Positions 18,028 through 27,566 of a stretch of 64,000 nt of DNA are shown here, piece after piece (within the stretch, counting starts at the first letter, position 1; every line of letters starts with the position of its first letter). The stretch is from NCBI RefSeq assembly GCF_025215075.1, contig NZ_JAOBTH010000029.1, forward strand, positions 124,001 to 188,000. The letters run 5' to 3'. The notes under the pieces were generated by a model. The model was not told the DNA's origin. It saw only the letters and a list, made by a program, of their open reading frames with translations, and ran no database searches. The position numbers and the translations under genes were made by a program. The DNA is from Tenacibaculum haliotis. Lineage in GTDB: Bacteria > Bacteroidota > Bacteroidia > Flavobacteriales > Flavobacteriaceae.

Positions 18028-19239
18028 ATGAAAAAAAATTTATTTACTATTTTAACTATTTTTACGATAGTTACTACAAATGCTCAGAAAAAAAGAGATA
18101 TTAAAGACATTAATTACAGCCGAAGCTCTTTACACACAATGCTTATTGAGTCTGATGACTTCCCTAGAAAAGATGTTGTCCTTAAATCATATAATGAAGC
18201 TCCCTTTCCAGAAAAGTACAACAACCATACTATTGATGCTAAATCATTTAAAATAGATTTATCTAAAAATGACGAAGAAGCAACAGTGCTTATAACCAAC
18301 CATTTAAATGACAACAAAGTTGCTAATCAGTTAGTTGCTAAATGGTTTAACAAGCAACCAAATGGTGCTTTTAACATGGATCTTATAGGTAAAAGAGGTT
18401 CATATAATGCATCTGAAATGCAAGCTAATATAGCAAAAGGATCTGTAAGAGGAGTTTCTTCTTTAGCAGATGCAGGAGAACAATTAATAAATAACACTTT
18501 TATAATTGTAAATAAATTGAATTTTGTTAGTAATGAAATTGCTGCTGCAATACTTAAAAAACAAGGTGTTAAAAAAGCTAATAAAATTAGAATGTCGTTT
18601 GCTAGAAAAGCTGCTTTAAAAGGAGTAGAAAAATCATATAATAAGGCTAAAGAAGGTTATTCTGTTTGGACAACTGCATACTTGTATAAATTAGTTTGGA
18701 ATGAAGAAATTGCTGCAACATTTTATAATGATTTATGGGTAGACAATTCTGGAATTAATAAAGCGAAAGTAGACGCATTTAAAAATAGTGATTTGTTTAA
18801 AATGGAATTTGTTGGAAAACAAAAAACAACTAGTCTTGTTTTATTTTCATTAAAAGAAGAAAGAACAGAAGAACAAATTATAAAATTAGCTACTGTAAGA
18901 AATTTAGATGCTGTTTACGCTAAACTTCAAAGAGAGTATGATGTATTTAAAACAAAAACACCTCTTTATAGTGGAGAGCCTATTACTGCAAAAATAGGTA
19001 TGAAAGAGGGATTAGTAGGAGGAGAATCTTTCGAAGTTTTAGAACAAGTTTTAGATGAAAAAACTGGACTGACCAAATATGTTAGAAAAGGAAAAATAAA
19101 AGTTTCTAAAGACCAAATTTGGGACAATCGTTTTAATGCTGGTGAAGATGCTAATGATAAAAAATCAAACCTTACATCAACTACATTTAAGGGAGGTAAA
19201 GATTATTACTCAGGAATGTTAATTAGACAATTAAAATAA
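18028..19239 (+). CDS. Exported protein of unknown function, first gene of a four-gene operon
   Basis: 403 residues from the ATG at 18028; an upstream in-frame ATG at 17977 would put a poor 17-residue leader before an otherwise ideal signal peptide (MKKNLFTILTIF...TNAQ). After cleavage near residue 21 the mature protein is soluble, basic and without recognised domains. It is rich in helix-forming stretches around 110-230 (KGSVRGVSSLADAGEQLINN) and beta-rich in the last third (GEPITAKIGMKEGLVGGESFEVLEQV). Three further exported proteins follow with gaps of 16, 11 and 6 bases. I do not recognise it; the operon suggests one envelope system. Confidence 0.85.
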   Translation: MKKNLFTILTIFTIVTTNAQKKRDIKDINYSRSSLHTMLIESDDFPRKDVVLKSYNEAPFPEKYNNHTIDAKSFKIDLSKNDEEATVLITNHLNDNKVANQLVAKWFNKQPNGAFNMDLIGKRGSYNASEMQANIAKGSVRGVSSLADAGEQLINNTFIIVNKLNFVSNEIAAAILKKQGVKKANKIRMSFARKAALKGVEKSYNKAKEGYSVWTTAYLYKLVWNEEIAATFYNDLWVDNSGINKAKVDAFKNSDLFKMEFVGKQKTTSLVLFSLKEERTEEQIIKLATVRNLDAVYAKLQREYDVFKTKTPLYSGEPITAKIGMKEGLVGGESFEVLEQVLDEKTGLTKYVRKGKIKVSKDQIWDNRFNAGEDANDKKSNLTSTTFKGGKDYYSGMLIRQLK

Positions 19240-19255
19240 TTTAATACTCTTAATC

Positions 19256-19786
19256 ATGAAAAAACACATTAAAAGTATAACAATACTACTCGTAGCAATA
19301 TTTGCATTCTCTTTAAATACAAATGCTCAAAGACGTAAAAACAAAAAAACCAAAGACACTCACGAATGGCGTTACGAGTTAGACTGTATGAGTACAGGAA
19401 AACAAGGAACTTATCTTGTAAAAGTTTGGTCGTATTCTAAAAAGCCAAGACTCGCTATCGAAAAAGCAAAAAGAAATGCTGTACATGGTGTTATATTTAA
19501 AGGATTTACTGCAGGTAAACAAGGTTGTAAATCTCAAAAACCATTAGCCAGAAATTCTAATTTAGAAAGTGAAAAGAAAAGTTTTTTTACAAATTTTTTT
19601 AAAGACGGAGGTAAATACATGAAATTTGTTACCGCTTCTAACGATGGTGCAATTGCTGCTGGAGATAGATTAAAAGTTAGCAAAAAAATGTACAAAATAG
19701 GTATTGTTGTCTCTGTAAATAAAGATGAACTTAGAAAAGAATTAGAAAACGCTGGTATAATCAAAAGCTTAGATGCTGGTTTTTAA
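19256..19786 (+). CDS. Exported protein, possibly FlgT/LPP20-like fold
   Basis: 176 residues with a signal peptide ending NTNAQ (about residue 24). The middle has the pattern KPRLAIEKAKRNAVHGVIF, like the 'repeated A..A helix' of FlgT-N/LPP20-type envelope domains, and it ends in a small beta segment (YKIGIVVSVNKDEL). The resemblance is by eye only. It is the second gene of the exported operon, with 11 bases to the DUF6175 gene. Confidence 0.82.
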   Translation: MKKHIKSITILLVAIFAFSLNTNAQRRKNKKTKDTHEWRYELDCMSTGKQGTYLVKVWSYSKKPRLAIEKAKRNAVHGVIFKGFTAGKQGCKSQKPLARNSNLESEKKSFFTNFFKDGGKYMKFVTASNDGAIAAGDRLKVSKKMYKIGIVVSVNKDELRKELENAGIIKSLDAGF

Positions 19787-19797
19787 AAAAAAATAAC

Positions 19798-20742
19798 ATG
19801 AAGAAAATATTTATAACATTATTATTTACTGTACTTACAAGTATCGTGTTTTCACAAGCAAAGAAACCAACTTTAATGGTCGTGCCTAGTGATGTACTTT
19901 GTAATCAAAATGGATGGATGAAAACCTATCGAAATCAAGGTAATATCGTAAAAGTACCTGATTATAAAAGAGCCTTTCAAGAAAGCACATATCTTTTACT
20001 AACAATTAGTAAAATAAACCAGATGATGGCTGAAAGAGGGTTTCCTTTAAAAAATATGGAATCTGCTATTAAAACATTAGAATCTAACGCTGCTGAAAAT
20101 GCAATGCGTAGCTCTAAAGAAACAGGTGCAAGTGTAAATGAAAATCCAATTGATCAATTAAAAGCAATTGCTAAAGCAGATATTATTTTACAATTAACAT
20201 TAACGTTAAATAAAACAGGTCCAAAAAAATCTATTACTTTTAACTTACAAGGATTAGATTCTTATACTGATAAACAAGTAGCATCTGCTTCCGGAACAGG
20301 AGCTCAATCTTTTTCTGCAGAAATACCTGTTTTATTAGAAGAAGCAGTTTTATCTCATATGGATAATTTTTCATCTTCTTTACAAACACATTTTGATGAT
20401 ATGTTTGAAAATGGTAGAGAAATTATTGTAAGAATACAAAAGTGGGATGATTGGGATGATGATTTAGAAACTGAATACGGAGGTGAAGAATTAGGTACAA
20501 TTATTGAAGATTGGCTTGCAGACAACACTGTTAAAGGGAGGTTTAGCACTACTGATATGACAGAAGATATGGCCTTATTTGAACAAGTAAGAATTCCTCT
20601 TTTTAACGAGAAAGGAAGGGCTATTGACGCTCGTAGGTTTGTTAAAAAATTAAGTAAAGTCCTAAAAAAGACTCATCAAATACCAAATAAACTGGTTATG
20701 AAAGGTTTAGGTAGAGCTACCATTATTTTAGGAGGAAAATAA
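19798..20742 (+). CDS. DUF6175 exported protein
   Basis: 314 residues with a signal peptide ending SIVFSQA. The mature start KPTLMVVPSDVLCNQNGW and the following NPIDQLKAIAKADIILQL match my memory of DUF6175, a Bacteroidota family without known function. It contains a striking acidic-aromatic stretch, KWDDWDDDLETEYGGEE, near residues 220-236. The general shape (short strand, sugar-free alpha/beta, 'KADIILQLTL') recalls CsgG-like outer-membrane assembly proteins, which is inference. Third gene of the operon, 6 bases before the next. Confidence 0.85.
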   Translation: MKKIFITLLFTVLTSIVFSQAKKPTLMVVPSDVLCNQNGWMKTYRNQGNIVKVPDYKRAFQESTYLLLTISKINQMMAERGFPLKNMESAIKTLESNAAENAMRSSKETGASVNENPIDQLKAIAKADIILQLTLTLNKTGPKKSITFNLQGLDSYTDKQVASASGTGAQSFSAEIPVLLEEAVLSHMDNFSSSLQTHFDDMFENGREIIVRIQKWDDWDDDLETEYGGEELGTIIEDWLADNTVKGRFSTTDMTEDMALFEQVRIPLFNEKGRAIDARRFVKKLSKVLKKTHQIPNKLVMKGLGRATIILGGK

Positions 20743-20748
20743 AAAGAC

Positions 20749-21687
20749 ATGAAAAAATATATAATATTTAGTTTATTCTTAGTTAGTTTCTTCGAAGTTT
20801 CTGCACAGCAAAATAATAACGAAGGAATTGTTCTATCTAGTTTTATTCCTAATCAAACTGAAAGAATACCTACTTCTGCAAAGCGAATTTTGGCAAACAA
20901 ATTGACCAAAATAATTACTAAAAACGGCATAAGTAATAGTGGTTATAATGCTAGATTTGTGATGGTACCTTTAATTAATGTATCTAATAAAGATATTATA
21001 GGTTCTGCTCCTGTAAAAATTGCTTTAAATTTAGATCTTACTCTTTATATTGGTGATGGAAAAGATGGTACTTTATTTGCCAGTGAATCTTTTCAATTAA
21101 AAGGAGTTGGCTCTAATGAAACCAAAGCATATATTAGCGCTATAAAAAGGTTAAAAGCTAAAAACCCAGCAGTTCAAGAGTTTATTAGTAACGGAAAAGC
21201 TAAAATAATTGATTATTACAATGCCAATTGTAGTAAGATAATTAGTAAAGCTGGTTCATTAGAAGCTCAAGGAAAATTAAAAGAAGCTTTAGCTCTTTAT
21301 ACAAGCGTTCCTGTAGCAAGTACTTGTTTTTCTAAAATAGAAAACAAAATTAAAAAAGCCTATCAAAAAATCATTGATAAAGACTGTAAAGAAAAGTTAG
21401 CGAGAGCTAAAAGTATTTGGATTGCGAATCAAGATATAGATGCTGCTAATGATGCCGCAGCTATATTAAGTGAAGTAGAACCTAAAGCCTCTTCTTATAA
21501 TCAAGTTAAAACGTTATATGCTAAAATTGCAAAACGTGTTAAAGATTTAAAAGATAGAGACTGGAACTATAAATTAAAAGTTTTAGATCTGAAAAAAACG
21601 TATATTAAAGCAGCAAGAGATGTTGGAGTTGCATACGGTAAAAACCAACCAAAAAATGTAAGCTATAATGTTCGTGGCTGGCGTTAA
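20749..21687 (+). CDS. Exported protein with CsgG-like N-half and helical repeat C-half
   Basis: 312 residues with a signal peptide ending EVSAQ. The N-terminal half (about 25-150) is alpha/beta (GIVLSSFIPNQTERIPTSAK, VKIALNLDLTLYIGDG), and the C-terminal half is made of helices that resemble TPR units (AQGKLKEALALYTSVP) with four cysteines. No catalytic motif is seen. A strong terminator follows at 21709-21746, so it closes the operon. Function unknown; I suggest a periplasmic or outer-membrane assembly or stress role from the company it keeps. Confidence 0.83.
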   Translation: MKKYIIFSLFLVSFFEVSAQQNNNEGIVLSSFIPNQTERIPTSAKRILANKLTKIITKNGISNSGYNARFVMVPLINVSNKDIIGSAPVKIALNLDLTLYIGDGKDGTLFASESFQLKGVGSNETKAYISAIKRLKAKNPAVQEFISNGKAKIIDYYNANCSKIISKAGSLEAQGKLKEALALYTSVPVASTCFSKIENKIKKAYQKIIDKDCKEKLARAKSIWIANQDIDAANDAAAILSEVEPKASSYNQVKTLYAKIAKRVKDLKDRDWNYKLKVLDLKKTYIKAARDVGVAYGKNQPKNVSYNVRGWR

Positions 21688-21708
21688 CATCAATTTTTAA
21701 AATTATTT

Positions 21709-21746
21709 TAAACGGTGCTTTGTTTTAAAAACAAAGCACCGTTTTA
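21709..21746 (+). terminator. Terminator of the four-gene exported operon
   Basis: A 16-bp perfect stem (AAACGGTGCTTTGTTT and complement), ending in TTTT, lies 22 bases after the last stop. Confidence 0.92.
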
Positions 21747-21919
21747 TTATAAATCGTTTTATAGAACATTTAGCATAGAACTATTATTTTTTTCACCGTA
21801 CTAAAAACTTCTACTTAAAAACCAACTAACAAGAAACAGTTTGTTTAAAAATCTACGAAAGAAAATATCTCCTAAAATATAAATGAGTATTTTTACCTAT
21901 AAATTTCTCATAACCACTT

Positions 21920-22243
21920 ATGATTCTCGTTTCTAAACACATGGTTCCTAAAGGATTTGTTGGAGTAACCTTATATCCTTTTATCTTTTTAAAAAGAGAA
22001 GATTTAAAACATAATGCAGAACTTGTAAATCACGAAAAAATACATTTAAAGCAACAACGAGAGCTTTTTATCATCTTCTTTTTTCTATTCTATTTTATAG
22101 AATGGTTTATTAAATTTTTAAAATATAAAGACAAATTAAAAGCCTACAAAAATTTAAGCTTTGAACGTGAAGCTTATTTAAACGAAAATAATTTATACTA
22201 CATCGAAAAAAGAAAACATTGGGCTTTTCTTAACTATTTATAA
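21920..22243 (+). CDS. Small membrane protein with HExxH motif, unknown
   Basis: 107 residues. The protein has NHEKIHLKQQ (HExxH, residues 38-42), one hydrophobic helix directly after it (about 49-65, FIIFFFLFYFIEWFI), and a downstream FEREAYLNE that could give the third zinc ligand, the layout of M48/M56-like gluzincins in miniature. It is too short for a complete known peptidase. The gene stands alone 70 bases before icmF. It may be a minimal membrane metalloprotease or a relic; both are inference. Confidence 0.72.
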   Translation: MILVSKHMVPKGFVGVTLYPFIFLKREDLKHNAELVNHEKIHLKQQRELFIIFFFLFYFIEWFIKFLKYKDKLKAYKNLSFEREAYLNENNLYYIEKRKHWAFLNYL

Positions 22244-22313
22244 TCCTTAAACAATTCTTATATCTTTTAAGAAATTCGTAAATTGCCCCATCAATTTTTT
22301 ATAAAATTTACGA

Positions 22314-25300
22314 ATGGAACAAATAGCACCCTATAAACCTATACATAAAGTACGAATTGTAACTGCTGCTGCATTATTTGATGGTCATGATGCTGCCATA
22401 AATATTATGCGTCGAATTATTCAATCTACAGGAGTAGAAGTAATTCATCTTGGGCATGATAGAAGTGTTGAAGAAGTAGTTAATTGTGCAATTCAGGAAG
22501 ATGCAAATGCCATTGCGATTACATCTTACCAAGGAGGACACAATGAGTATTTTAAATACATGTATGATTTATTAAAAGAAAAAGGAGCTAGCCATATCAG
22601 AATTTTTGGTGGTGGTGGTGGTGTAATTCTTCCTGAAGAAATCAAAGAATTGATGGATTATGGAATTACACGTATTTATTCTCCTGATGATGGTCGTGAA
22701 CTTGGTTTACAAGGAATGATTAACGATTTAGTTAAAACTTCTGATTTTGCAATTGGTGATGTTTTAAACGATGAAATTGATCATTTAGCGGATAAAGAAA
22801 TCGGAAGCATTGCGCGTATTATTTCTTCGGCAGAAAACTTCCCTGAAGTAGCAAAAGAAACTTTAGCGGCAATTCATGAAAAAAATAAAAATTCTAAAAC
22901 GCCGGTTTTAGGAATTACCGGAACTGGTGGAGCAGGAAAATCATCTTTAGTTGACGAGCTAGTTCGTCGATTTTTAATTGATTTCCCTGAAAAAACAATT
23001 GGATTAATTTCTGTTGATCCATCAAAAAGAAAAACAGGAGGTGCTTTATTAGGAGACCGTATTCGTATGAATGCGATTAATAACGAACGTGTTTATATGC
23101 GTTCTTTAGCTACGCGTCAATCTAATTTAGCATTATCTAAATATGTAAACGAAGCTGTGCAAGTTTTAAAAGCCGCTGAGTTTGATTTAATCATTTTAGA
23201 AACTTCAGGTATCGGGCAATCGGATACCGAAATTATAGAACATTCTGATACATCATTATATGTAATGACTCCTGAATTTGGAGCAGCAACACAGTTAGAA
23301 AAAATCGACATGCTTGATTTTGCTGATTTGGTTGCTCTAAACAAATTTGATAAACGTGGTGCTTTAGATGCAATTCGTGATGTAAAGAAACAATACATGC
23401 GTAACAACAACCTTTGGGATGTTCATATGGATGATATGCCGGTTTTCGGAACCATTGCTTCTCAATTTAATGATCCAGGAATGAATACGTTGTACAAACG
23501 TATTATGGATAAATTAATTGAAAAAACTGGAGTTGATTTAAAATCGAAGATGGAAATTACCAAAGAAATGTCTGAAAAGATATTTGTAATTCCGCCAAGT
23601 AGAGTTCGTTATTTATCTGAAATATCAGAAAGCAATAGAGCTTATGATAAAAAAGTGGATAGTCAAGTTATCGTTGCTCAAAAATTATATGGTATTTATA
23701 AAACTATCGAATCTATTACAAATTCGAATGTTGCCATTTCTAAAATTGGATTAGATTCTGATGCGATTCTGAAACAAGTTCAGAATGACGAGCAAGATTT
23801 CATTAAATTATTAATAGCTCAATTCGACAAAGTAAAATTAAATCTCGATCCTCATAACTGGGAGATTATTTTAAATTGGGCTGATAAAGTAAAAAAATAT
23901 AAAGACCCTGTTTATAGCTTTAAAGTAAGAGATAAAGTTATAAATATAGATACTCACAGTGAAACTTTATCACATACGCAAGTTCCGAAAGTAGCCTTGC
24001 CAAAATACCAAGCCTGGGGAGATTTATTACGTTGGAATTTACAAGAAAATGTTCCGGGAGAGTTTCCTTATACCGCAGGATTGTATCCATTTAAAAGAAC
24101 CGGTGAAGATCCAACAAGAATGTTTGCTGGTGAAGGAGGACCAGAACGTACGAACAGACGTTTTCATTACGTAAGTTTAGGAATGCCTGCAAAGCGTTTA
24201 TCTACTGCTTTCGATTCGGTTACTTTATATGGTAATGACCCAGGAGTAAGACCAGATATCTACGGAAAAATCGGTAACGCAGGAGTTTCTATATGTTGTT
24301 TAGATGATGCCAAGAAATTATTTTCTGGTTTCGAATTAACGCATGCTTTAACATCGGTAAGTTTAACAATTAATGGGCCTGCACCAATGCTGCTAGGTTT
24401 TTTCATGAATGCTGCTATCGATCAGAATTGTGAGAAATACATCAAAGAAAATAAGTTAGAAAAACAAGTTGAAGCGAAATTCAAAGAAATTTACGATTCA
24501 AAAGATCTAGAAAGACCTGTTTATCAAGGTAAATTACCTGAAGGAAATGATGGTTTAGGTTTAATGCTTTTAGGTTTAACAGGTGATATGATTTTACCTG
24601 CGGATGTATATGCTGAAATTAAAAAAACAACCTTAGCACAAGTTCGTGGTACGGTACAAGCTGATATTTTAAAAGAAGATCAGGCTCAAAATACGTGTAT
24701 TTTCTCTACAGAATTCGCCTTGCGTTTAATGGGAGATGTACAAGAATATTTTATTAAAGAACAAGTTCGTAATTTTTATTCAGTATCAATTTCTGGGTAT
24801 CATATTGCTGAAGCTGGTGCCAACCCAATTACACAATTAGCGTTGACATTATCTAACGGATTTACCTATGTAGAATACTACTTGTCTCGTGGTATGGATA
24901 TTAATAAATTTGGACCAAACTTATCGTTCTTTTTCTCTAACGGAATCGATGCGGAATATTCAGTAATTGGTCGTGTTGCTCGTAAAATTTGGGCAAAAGC
25001 ATTAAAACATAAATACGGTGCCAACTCTAGAGCACAAATGTTAAAATATCATATTCAAACTTCTGGTCGTTCTTTACATGCTCAGGAAATTGATTTTAAC
25101 GATATCCGTACAACATTACAAGCTTTATATGCTATTAACGACAACTGTAATTCATTACACACCAATGCGTATGATGAAGCGATTACAACACCTACTGAAG
25201 AATCGGTACGTAGAGCAATGGCAATTCAGTTAATTATCAATAAAGAATTAGGTTTAACTAAAAATGAAAATCCAATTCAAGGCGCTTTTATTATTGAAGA

Positions 25301-25745
25301 ATTAACCGATTTAGTTGAAGAAGCAGTATTGTTAGAGTTTGATAGAATTACCGAACGTGGTGGTGTTTTAGGAGCGATGGAAACCATGTATCAGCGTAGT
25401 AAAATACAAGAGGAAAGTTTGTATTATGAGACTTTAAAACATACAGGAGAATTCCCAATTATTGGAGTGAATACCTTCTTGAGTTCTAAAGGTTCTCCAA
25501 CAGTACAACCTGCGGAAGTTATCCGTGCAACGGAAGAAGAAAAGCAATATCAAATAAAAACAAAAAGCATTTTAAACAAAGCTAACGACGGAAAAGTGCA
25601 AGAACAACTAGCAATTTTACAGGAAGCTGCTGTGCAGAATGAAAACTTATTTGATAAGTTGATGGAAGCTACAAAATTCTGTTCTTTAGGTCAAATTACC
25701 GAAGCTTTATTTAAAGTTGGTGGACAATATAGGCGTAATATGTAA
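22314..25745 (+). CDS. icmF: Fused isobutyryl-CoA mutase IcmF
   Basis: 1143 residues. Order of domains: adenosylcobalamin-binding domain (about 12-145) with the B12 histidine in DGHDAAI (His25); a MeaB-like GTPase chaperone (P-loop [12 protein letters not shown], 200-211); a linker; and a large mutase barrel from about 560 with [17 protein letters not shown], the IcmF-type substrate signature rather than that of methylmalonyl-CoA mutase. It interconverts isobutyryl-CoA and butyryl-CoA, with in-built cofactor repair. Residues 484-494 in the linker ([11 protein letters not shown]) are encoded by a copy of the dispersed repeat seen at 15370-15395. Automated annotation often calls this protein methylmalonyl-CoA mutase. 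Confidence 0.95.
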   Translation: MEQIAPYKPIHKVRIVTAAALFDGHDAAINIMRRIIQSTGVEVIHLGHDRSVEEVVNCAIQEDANAIAITSYQGGHNEYFKYMYDLLKEKGASHIRIFGGGGGVILPEEIKELMDYGITRIYSPDDGRELGLQGMINDLVKTSDFAIGDVLNDEIDHLADKEIGSIARIISSAENFPEVAKETLAAIHEKNKNSKTPVLGITGTGGAGKSSLVDELVRRFLIDFPEKTIGLISVDPSKRKTGGALLGDRIRMNAINNERVYMRSLATRQSNLALSKYVNEAVQVLKAAEFDLIILETSGIGQSDTEIIEHSDTSLYVMTPEFGAATQLEKIDMLDFADLVALNKFDKRGALDAIRDVKKQYMRNNNLWDVHMDDMPVFGTIASQFNDPGMNTLYKRIMDKLIEKTGVDLKSKMEITKEMSEKIFVIPPSRVRYLSEISESNRAYDKKVDSQVIVAQKLYGIYKTIESITNSNVAISKIGLDSDAILKQVQNDEQDFIKLLIAQFDKVKLNLDPHNWEIILNWADKVKKYKDPVYSFKVRDKVINIDTHSETLSHTQVPKVALPKYQAWGDLLRWNLQENVPGEFPYTAGLYPFKRTGEDPTRMFAGEGGPERTNRRFHYVSLGMPAKRLSTAFDSVTLYGNDPGVRPDIYGKIGNAGVSICCLDDAKKLFSGFELTHALTSVSLTINGPAPMLLGFFMNAAIDQNCEKYIKENKLEKQVEAKFKEIYDSKDLERPVYQGKLPEGNDGLGLMLLGLTGDMILPADVYAEIKKTTLAQVRGTVQADILKEDQAQNTCIFSTEFALRLMGDVQEYFIKEQVRNFYSVSISGYHIAEAGANPITQLALTLSNGFTYVEYYLSRGMDINKFGPNLSFFFSNGIDAEYSVIGRVARKIWAKALKHKYGANSRAQMLKYHIQTSGRSLHAQEIDFNDIRTTLQALYAINDNCNSLHTNAYDEAITTPTEESVRRAMAIQLIINKELGLTKNENPIQGAFIIEELTDLVEEAVLLEFDRITERGGVLGAMETMYQRSKIQEESLYYETLKHTGEFPIIGVNTFLSSKGSPTVQPAEVIRATEEEKQYQIKTKSILNKANDGKVQEQLAILQEAAVQNENLFDKLMEATKFCSLGQITEALFKVGGQYRRNM
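23765..23790 (+). repeat. Dispersed-repeat core inside icmF, in frame
   Basis: GATTCTGAAACAAGTTCAGA and the following ATGACG are equal to 15370-15395 at 24 of 26 bases. It is translated as the peptide ILKQVQND and uses codons (CTG, CAG) less common in the surrounding AT-rich gene. Confidence 0.82.
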
Positions 25746-25770
25746 AAGGCAATGCCTTCTGATAAATATT

Positions 25771-25802
25771 AAAAACCTCACATTAATTTGTGAGGTTTTT
25801 TT
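25771..25802 (+). terminator. Terminator of icmF
   Basis: AAAAACCTCACA and its complement around a 6-base loop, followed by a T run. Confidence 0.9.
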
Positions 25803-25841
25803 ATGCTCTTTTCTTCCTGTAATTTGTAATGTTTTCAGTTG

Positions 25842-26216
25842 TTATTTATTTTCAACCTCTAAAGTAGTTTGTTTACTTGCTTTTCTTCCTTTTAAAAAGA
25901 AGAGGATAAAAAACATCATTACAACTCCTAAGTAAATAGAGAATCCTCCTATTTTAGCACTTAAAGTTTCAACTAAATCTTTATAACTAGATAAACTATA
26001 TATTTCTAAAATACGTAGCGCAAAACCAACGTTTAATAAATAAAAACCGATTTTAAAAAGTTTATTTGTTGCCATTGCAATTTCTACCTTTTGATGAAAA
26101 ATATCTAACATAAATATTTTACTGTTTTTAAAAAGGTGATATGATACAAACGTTGTTAATCCTATTGCTATTGGTAAATAAATAATGTAGGCGATTAATT
26201 CTAATGAAGTGTTCAT
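25842..26216 (-). CDS. Small membrane protein, last gene of GbsR-like operon
   Basis: 124 residues with three to four hydrophobic helices (about 6-28, 50-72 and 92-112) and a basic, charged C-terminal tail (KGRKASKQTTLEVENK). It resembles the gene before it: both have a YLLN(V/I)G motif in the middle helix and similar helix spacing, so they are paralogues. It starts 2 bases after that gene's stop. I know no function for the family; the regulator upstream suggests a conditional membrane role. Confidence 0.8.
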   Translation of the reverse strand: MNTSLELIAYIIYLPIAIGLTTFVSYHLFKNSKIFMLDIFHQKVEIAMATNKLFKIGFYLLNVGFALRILEIYSLSSYKDLVETLSAKIGGFSIYLGVVMMFFILFFLKGRKASKQTTLEVENK

Positions 26217-26218
26217 AG

Positions 26219-26563
26219 TTATTGATTTTTAAAATGTTTGTGAATTAAATAAACTGTATAAATATTAATAAAATGCAGTGAGGCAATTATAAGAATCATA
26301 TAACTCAACCTCTTTGTTATTTCTAGTATTACTTCTTCTAAACTATTTATAGGATTCATTGTATTTAAACTCCAAACGATTAAACCAATGTTTAATAAAT
26401 AATAAGCTATTCTTAAAAGATTATTTATGCCGTTTCCAAAATTGATTCTATCAGGAAAATAATTTAGAATATATATTTGTCCGTTTTTATAACAAGCCTC
26501 TCCTACCCAAAGAACAATTGTACTTGATAATAATAGGTATATTATGTATGTAAACTGACTCAT
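26219..26563 (-). CDS. Small membrane protein, paralogue of its neighbour
   Basis: 114 residues from the ATG at 26563, chosen because it overlaps the stop of the preceding gene as ATGA, typical translational coupling; a longer frame to 26629 would overlap that gene by 70 bases. Helices lie at about 5-24, 48-66 and 84-107. The core RIAYYLLNIGLIV parallels KIGFYLLNVGFAL in the next gene. Unknown function. Confidence 0.78.
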   Translation of the reverse strand: MSQFTYIIYLLLSSTIVLWVGEACYKNGQIYILNYFPDRINFGNGINNLLRIAYYLLNIGLIVWSLNTMNPINSLEEVILEITKRLSYMILIIASLHFINIYTVYLIHKHFKNQ

Positions 26564-26931
26564 ATTTCTTTTTTTATCATTTCTAAAATAGAAGTCCAAT
26601 GAATTGATAAGACTACTGGTATAGCACATAATATGTAATAAATAATATCATTTTTATTGAAATTATATTCACTTACAAAAAAACAAGCACCAAAATAAAG
26701 TACAACTGCTATACCATAAATCAACATTAATTTTCGCTCAAACTTGTTAATACTTCCCGAATAAAATAAGGTGAGCAAGAATGAAAACACTTGAAAAACG
26801 CCTATCACAAAAGCTAAAATAGCCGCTAAAGAGAGGAAATCATTTTCTAAAATTGATAAAATTAAGAGCACTAAAAATGGAATCATTAAAACTCTATTAA
26901 TCCAGGTCATTATTGAGATATTTATTTTCAT
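26560..26931 (-). CDS. Small four-helix membrane protein
   Basis: 123 residues with four hydrophobic helices (about 10-28, 31-56, 67-86 and 95-115). Not similar by eye to the two genes after it. It starts 38 bases after the regulator gene, and a near copy of the regulator's upstream palindrome (26934-26951) lies between them, just 2 bases before its ATG. A second ATG (Met8) at 26910 is possible. Function unknown. Confidence 0.78.
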   Translation of the reverse strand: MKINISIMTWINRVLMIPFLVLLILSILENDFLSLAAILAFVIGVFQVFSFLLTLFYSGSINKFERKLMLIYGIAVVLYFGACFFVSEYNFNKNDIIYYILCAIPVVLSIHWTSILEMIKKEI

Positions 26932-26933
26932 AG

Positions 26934-26951
26934 TTTCAGAAATTATTGAAA
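26934..26951. promoter_or_regulatory. Second copy of the GbsR-region palindrome
   Basis: TTTCAGAAATTATTGAAA matches the perfect palindrome at 27505-27522 at 16 of 18 bases and lies between the regulator and the first membrane gene. Confidence 0.45.
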
Positions 26952-26969
26952 ATTTTATTTTAAATTTTT

Positions 26970-27476
26970 TTACTTTTTAATCATTTTGGTAAAACTTGAT
27001 AGTAACCAATGCTCATCAGCCTTAATTGTTCTATCAAGAATAGAATTAACTGTATTTGTTACGGTAGCTAAATCTTTCATCACTTTTTTAAACTCCATTG
27101 CTTCTTCAGAATTATCATTTACATCGTTTTGTAACTCATCTAACACTTTTAAAACTGGTTCAATCTCTCTTTTCTTTCGTTCTTTGGTAACTTGCTTAAA
27201 CAACTCCCAAATATCTTTATCAGCAACAAAAAACTCCTTACGCTCTCCTATTACAAACTCTTTACTTACAATTCCCCAATCAATTAATGCTCTTACATTC
27301 ATATTTACGTTTCCTCTAGATATTTTTAGAGTTTCCATAATAGCATCTGCAGACATTGGTTTGGTTGACACCAACAACAACGCGTGTACTTGCGCCATTG
27401 TTTTATTAATTCCCCAACTTGTAGCTAAACTTCCCCAAGTATGAATGTATTTTAATTTTGCGTCATCTAAATCCAT
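26970..27476 (-). CDS. GbsR/MarR-family transcriptional regulator
   Basis: 168 residues from the ATG at 27476 (MDLDDAKLKYIHTWGSLA); a start five codons earlier would sit inside the promoter box. The winged helix spans about 20-95 (KTMAQVHALLL, MSADAIMETLKISRGNVNMN), followed by a helical dimerisation region. GbsR-type regulators respond to choline or other small molecules in Bacillus, but this branch in Bacteroidota has no assigned ligand. It is followed by three small membrane genes on the same strand and preceded by an 18-bp palindrome, so autoregulation and control of those genes are likely. Confidence 0.9.
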   Translation of the reverse strand: MDLDDAKLKYIHTWGSLATSWGINKTMAQVHALLLVSTKPMSADAIMETLKISRGNVNMNVRALIDWGIVSKEFVIGERKEFFVADKDIWELFKQVTKERKKREIEPVLKVLDELQNDVNDNSEEAMEFKKVMKDLATVTNTVNSILDRTIKADEHWLLSSFTKMIKK

Positions 27477-27480
27477 ATGG

Positions 27481-27488
27481 CAAATATA
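27481..27488 (-). promoter_or_regulatory. -7 box of the GbsR-like regulator
   Basis: TATATTTG on the minus strand, 4 bases before the ATG at 27476, with TTG at 27508-27510 giving a 19-base spacer. It predicts a leaderless mRNA. Confidence 0.68.
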
Positions 27489-27504
27489 CAACTTATTATT
27501 AAAC

Positions 27505-27522
27505 TTTCAATAATTATTGAAA
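27505..27522. promoter_or_regulatory. Perfect 18-bp palindrome over the -33 region of the GbsR-like gene
   Basis: TTTCAATAATTATTGAAA is self-complementary throughout and includes the -33 TTG, as expected of an autoregulatory operator. Confidence 0.55.
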
Positions 27523-27566
27523 ATAAAATATTTAAATTTAACCATTCTAATTTTCATAACACCTAT

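Noticed and set aside
26986..27444. Plus-strand 152-codon frame antisense to the GbsR-like gene
   Set aside because: It mirrors the regulator codons; Ser/Leu-rich composition is typical of an antisense shadow.
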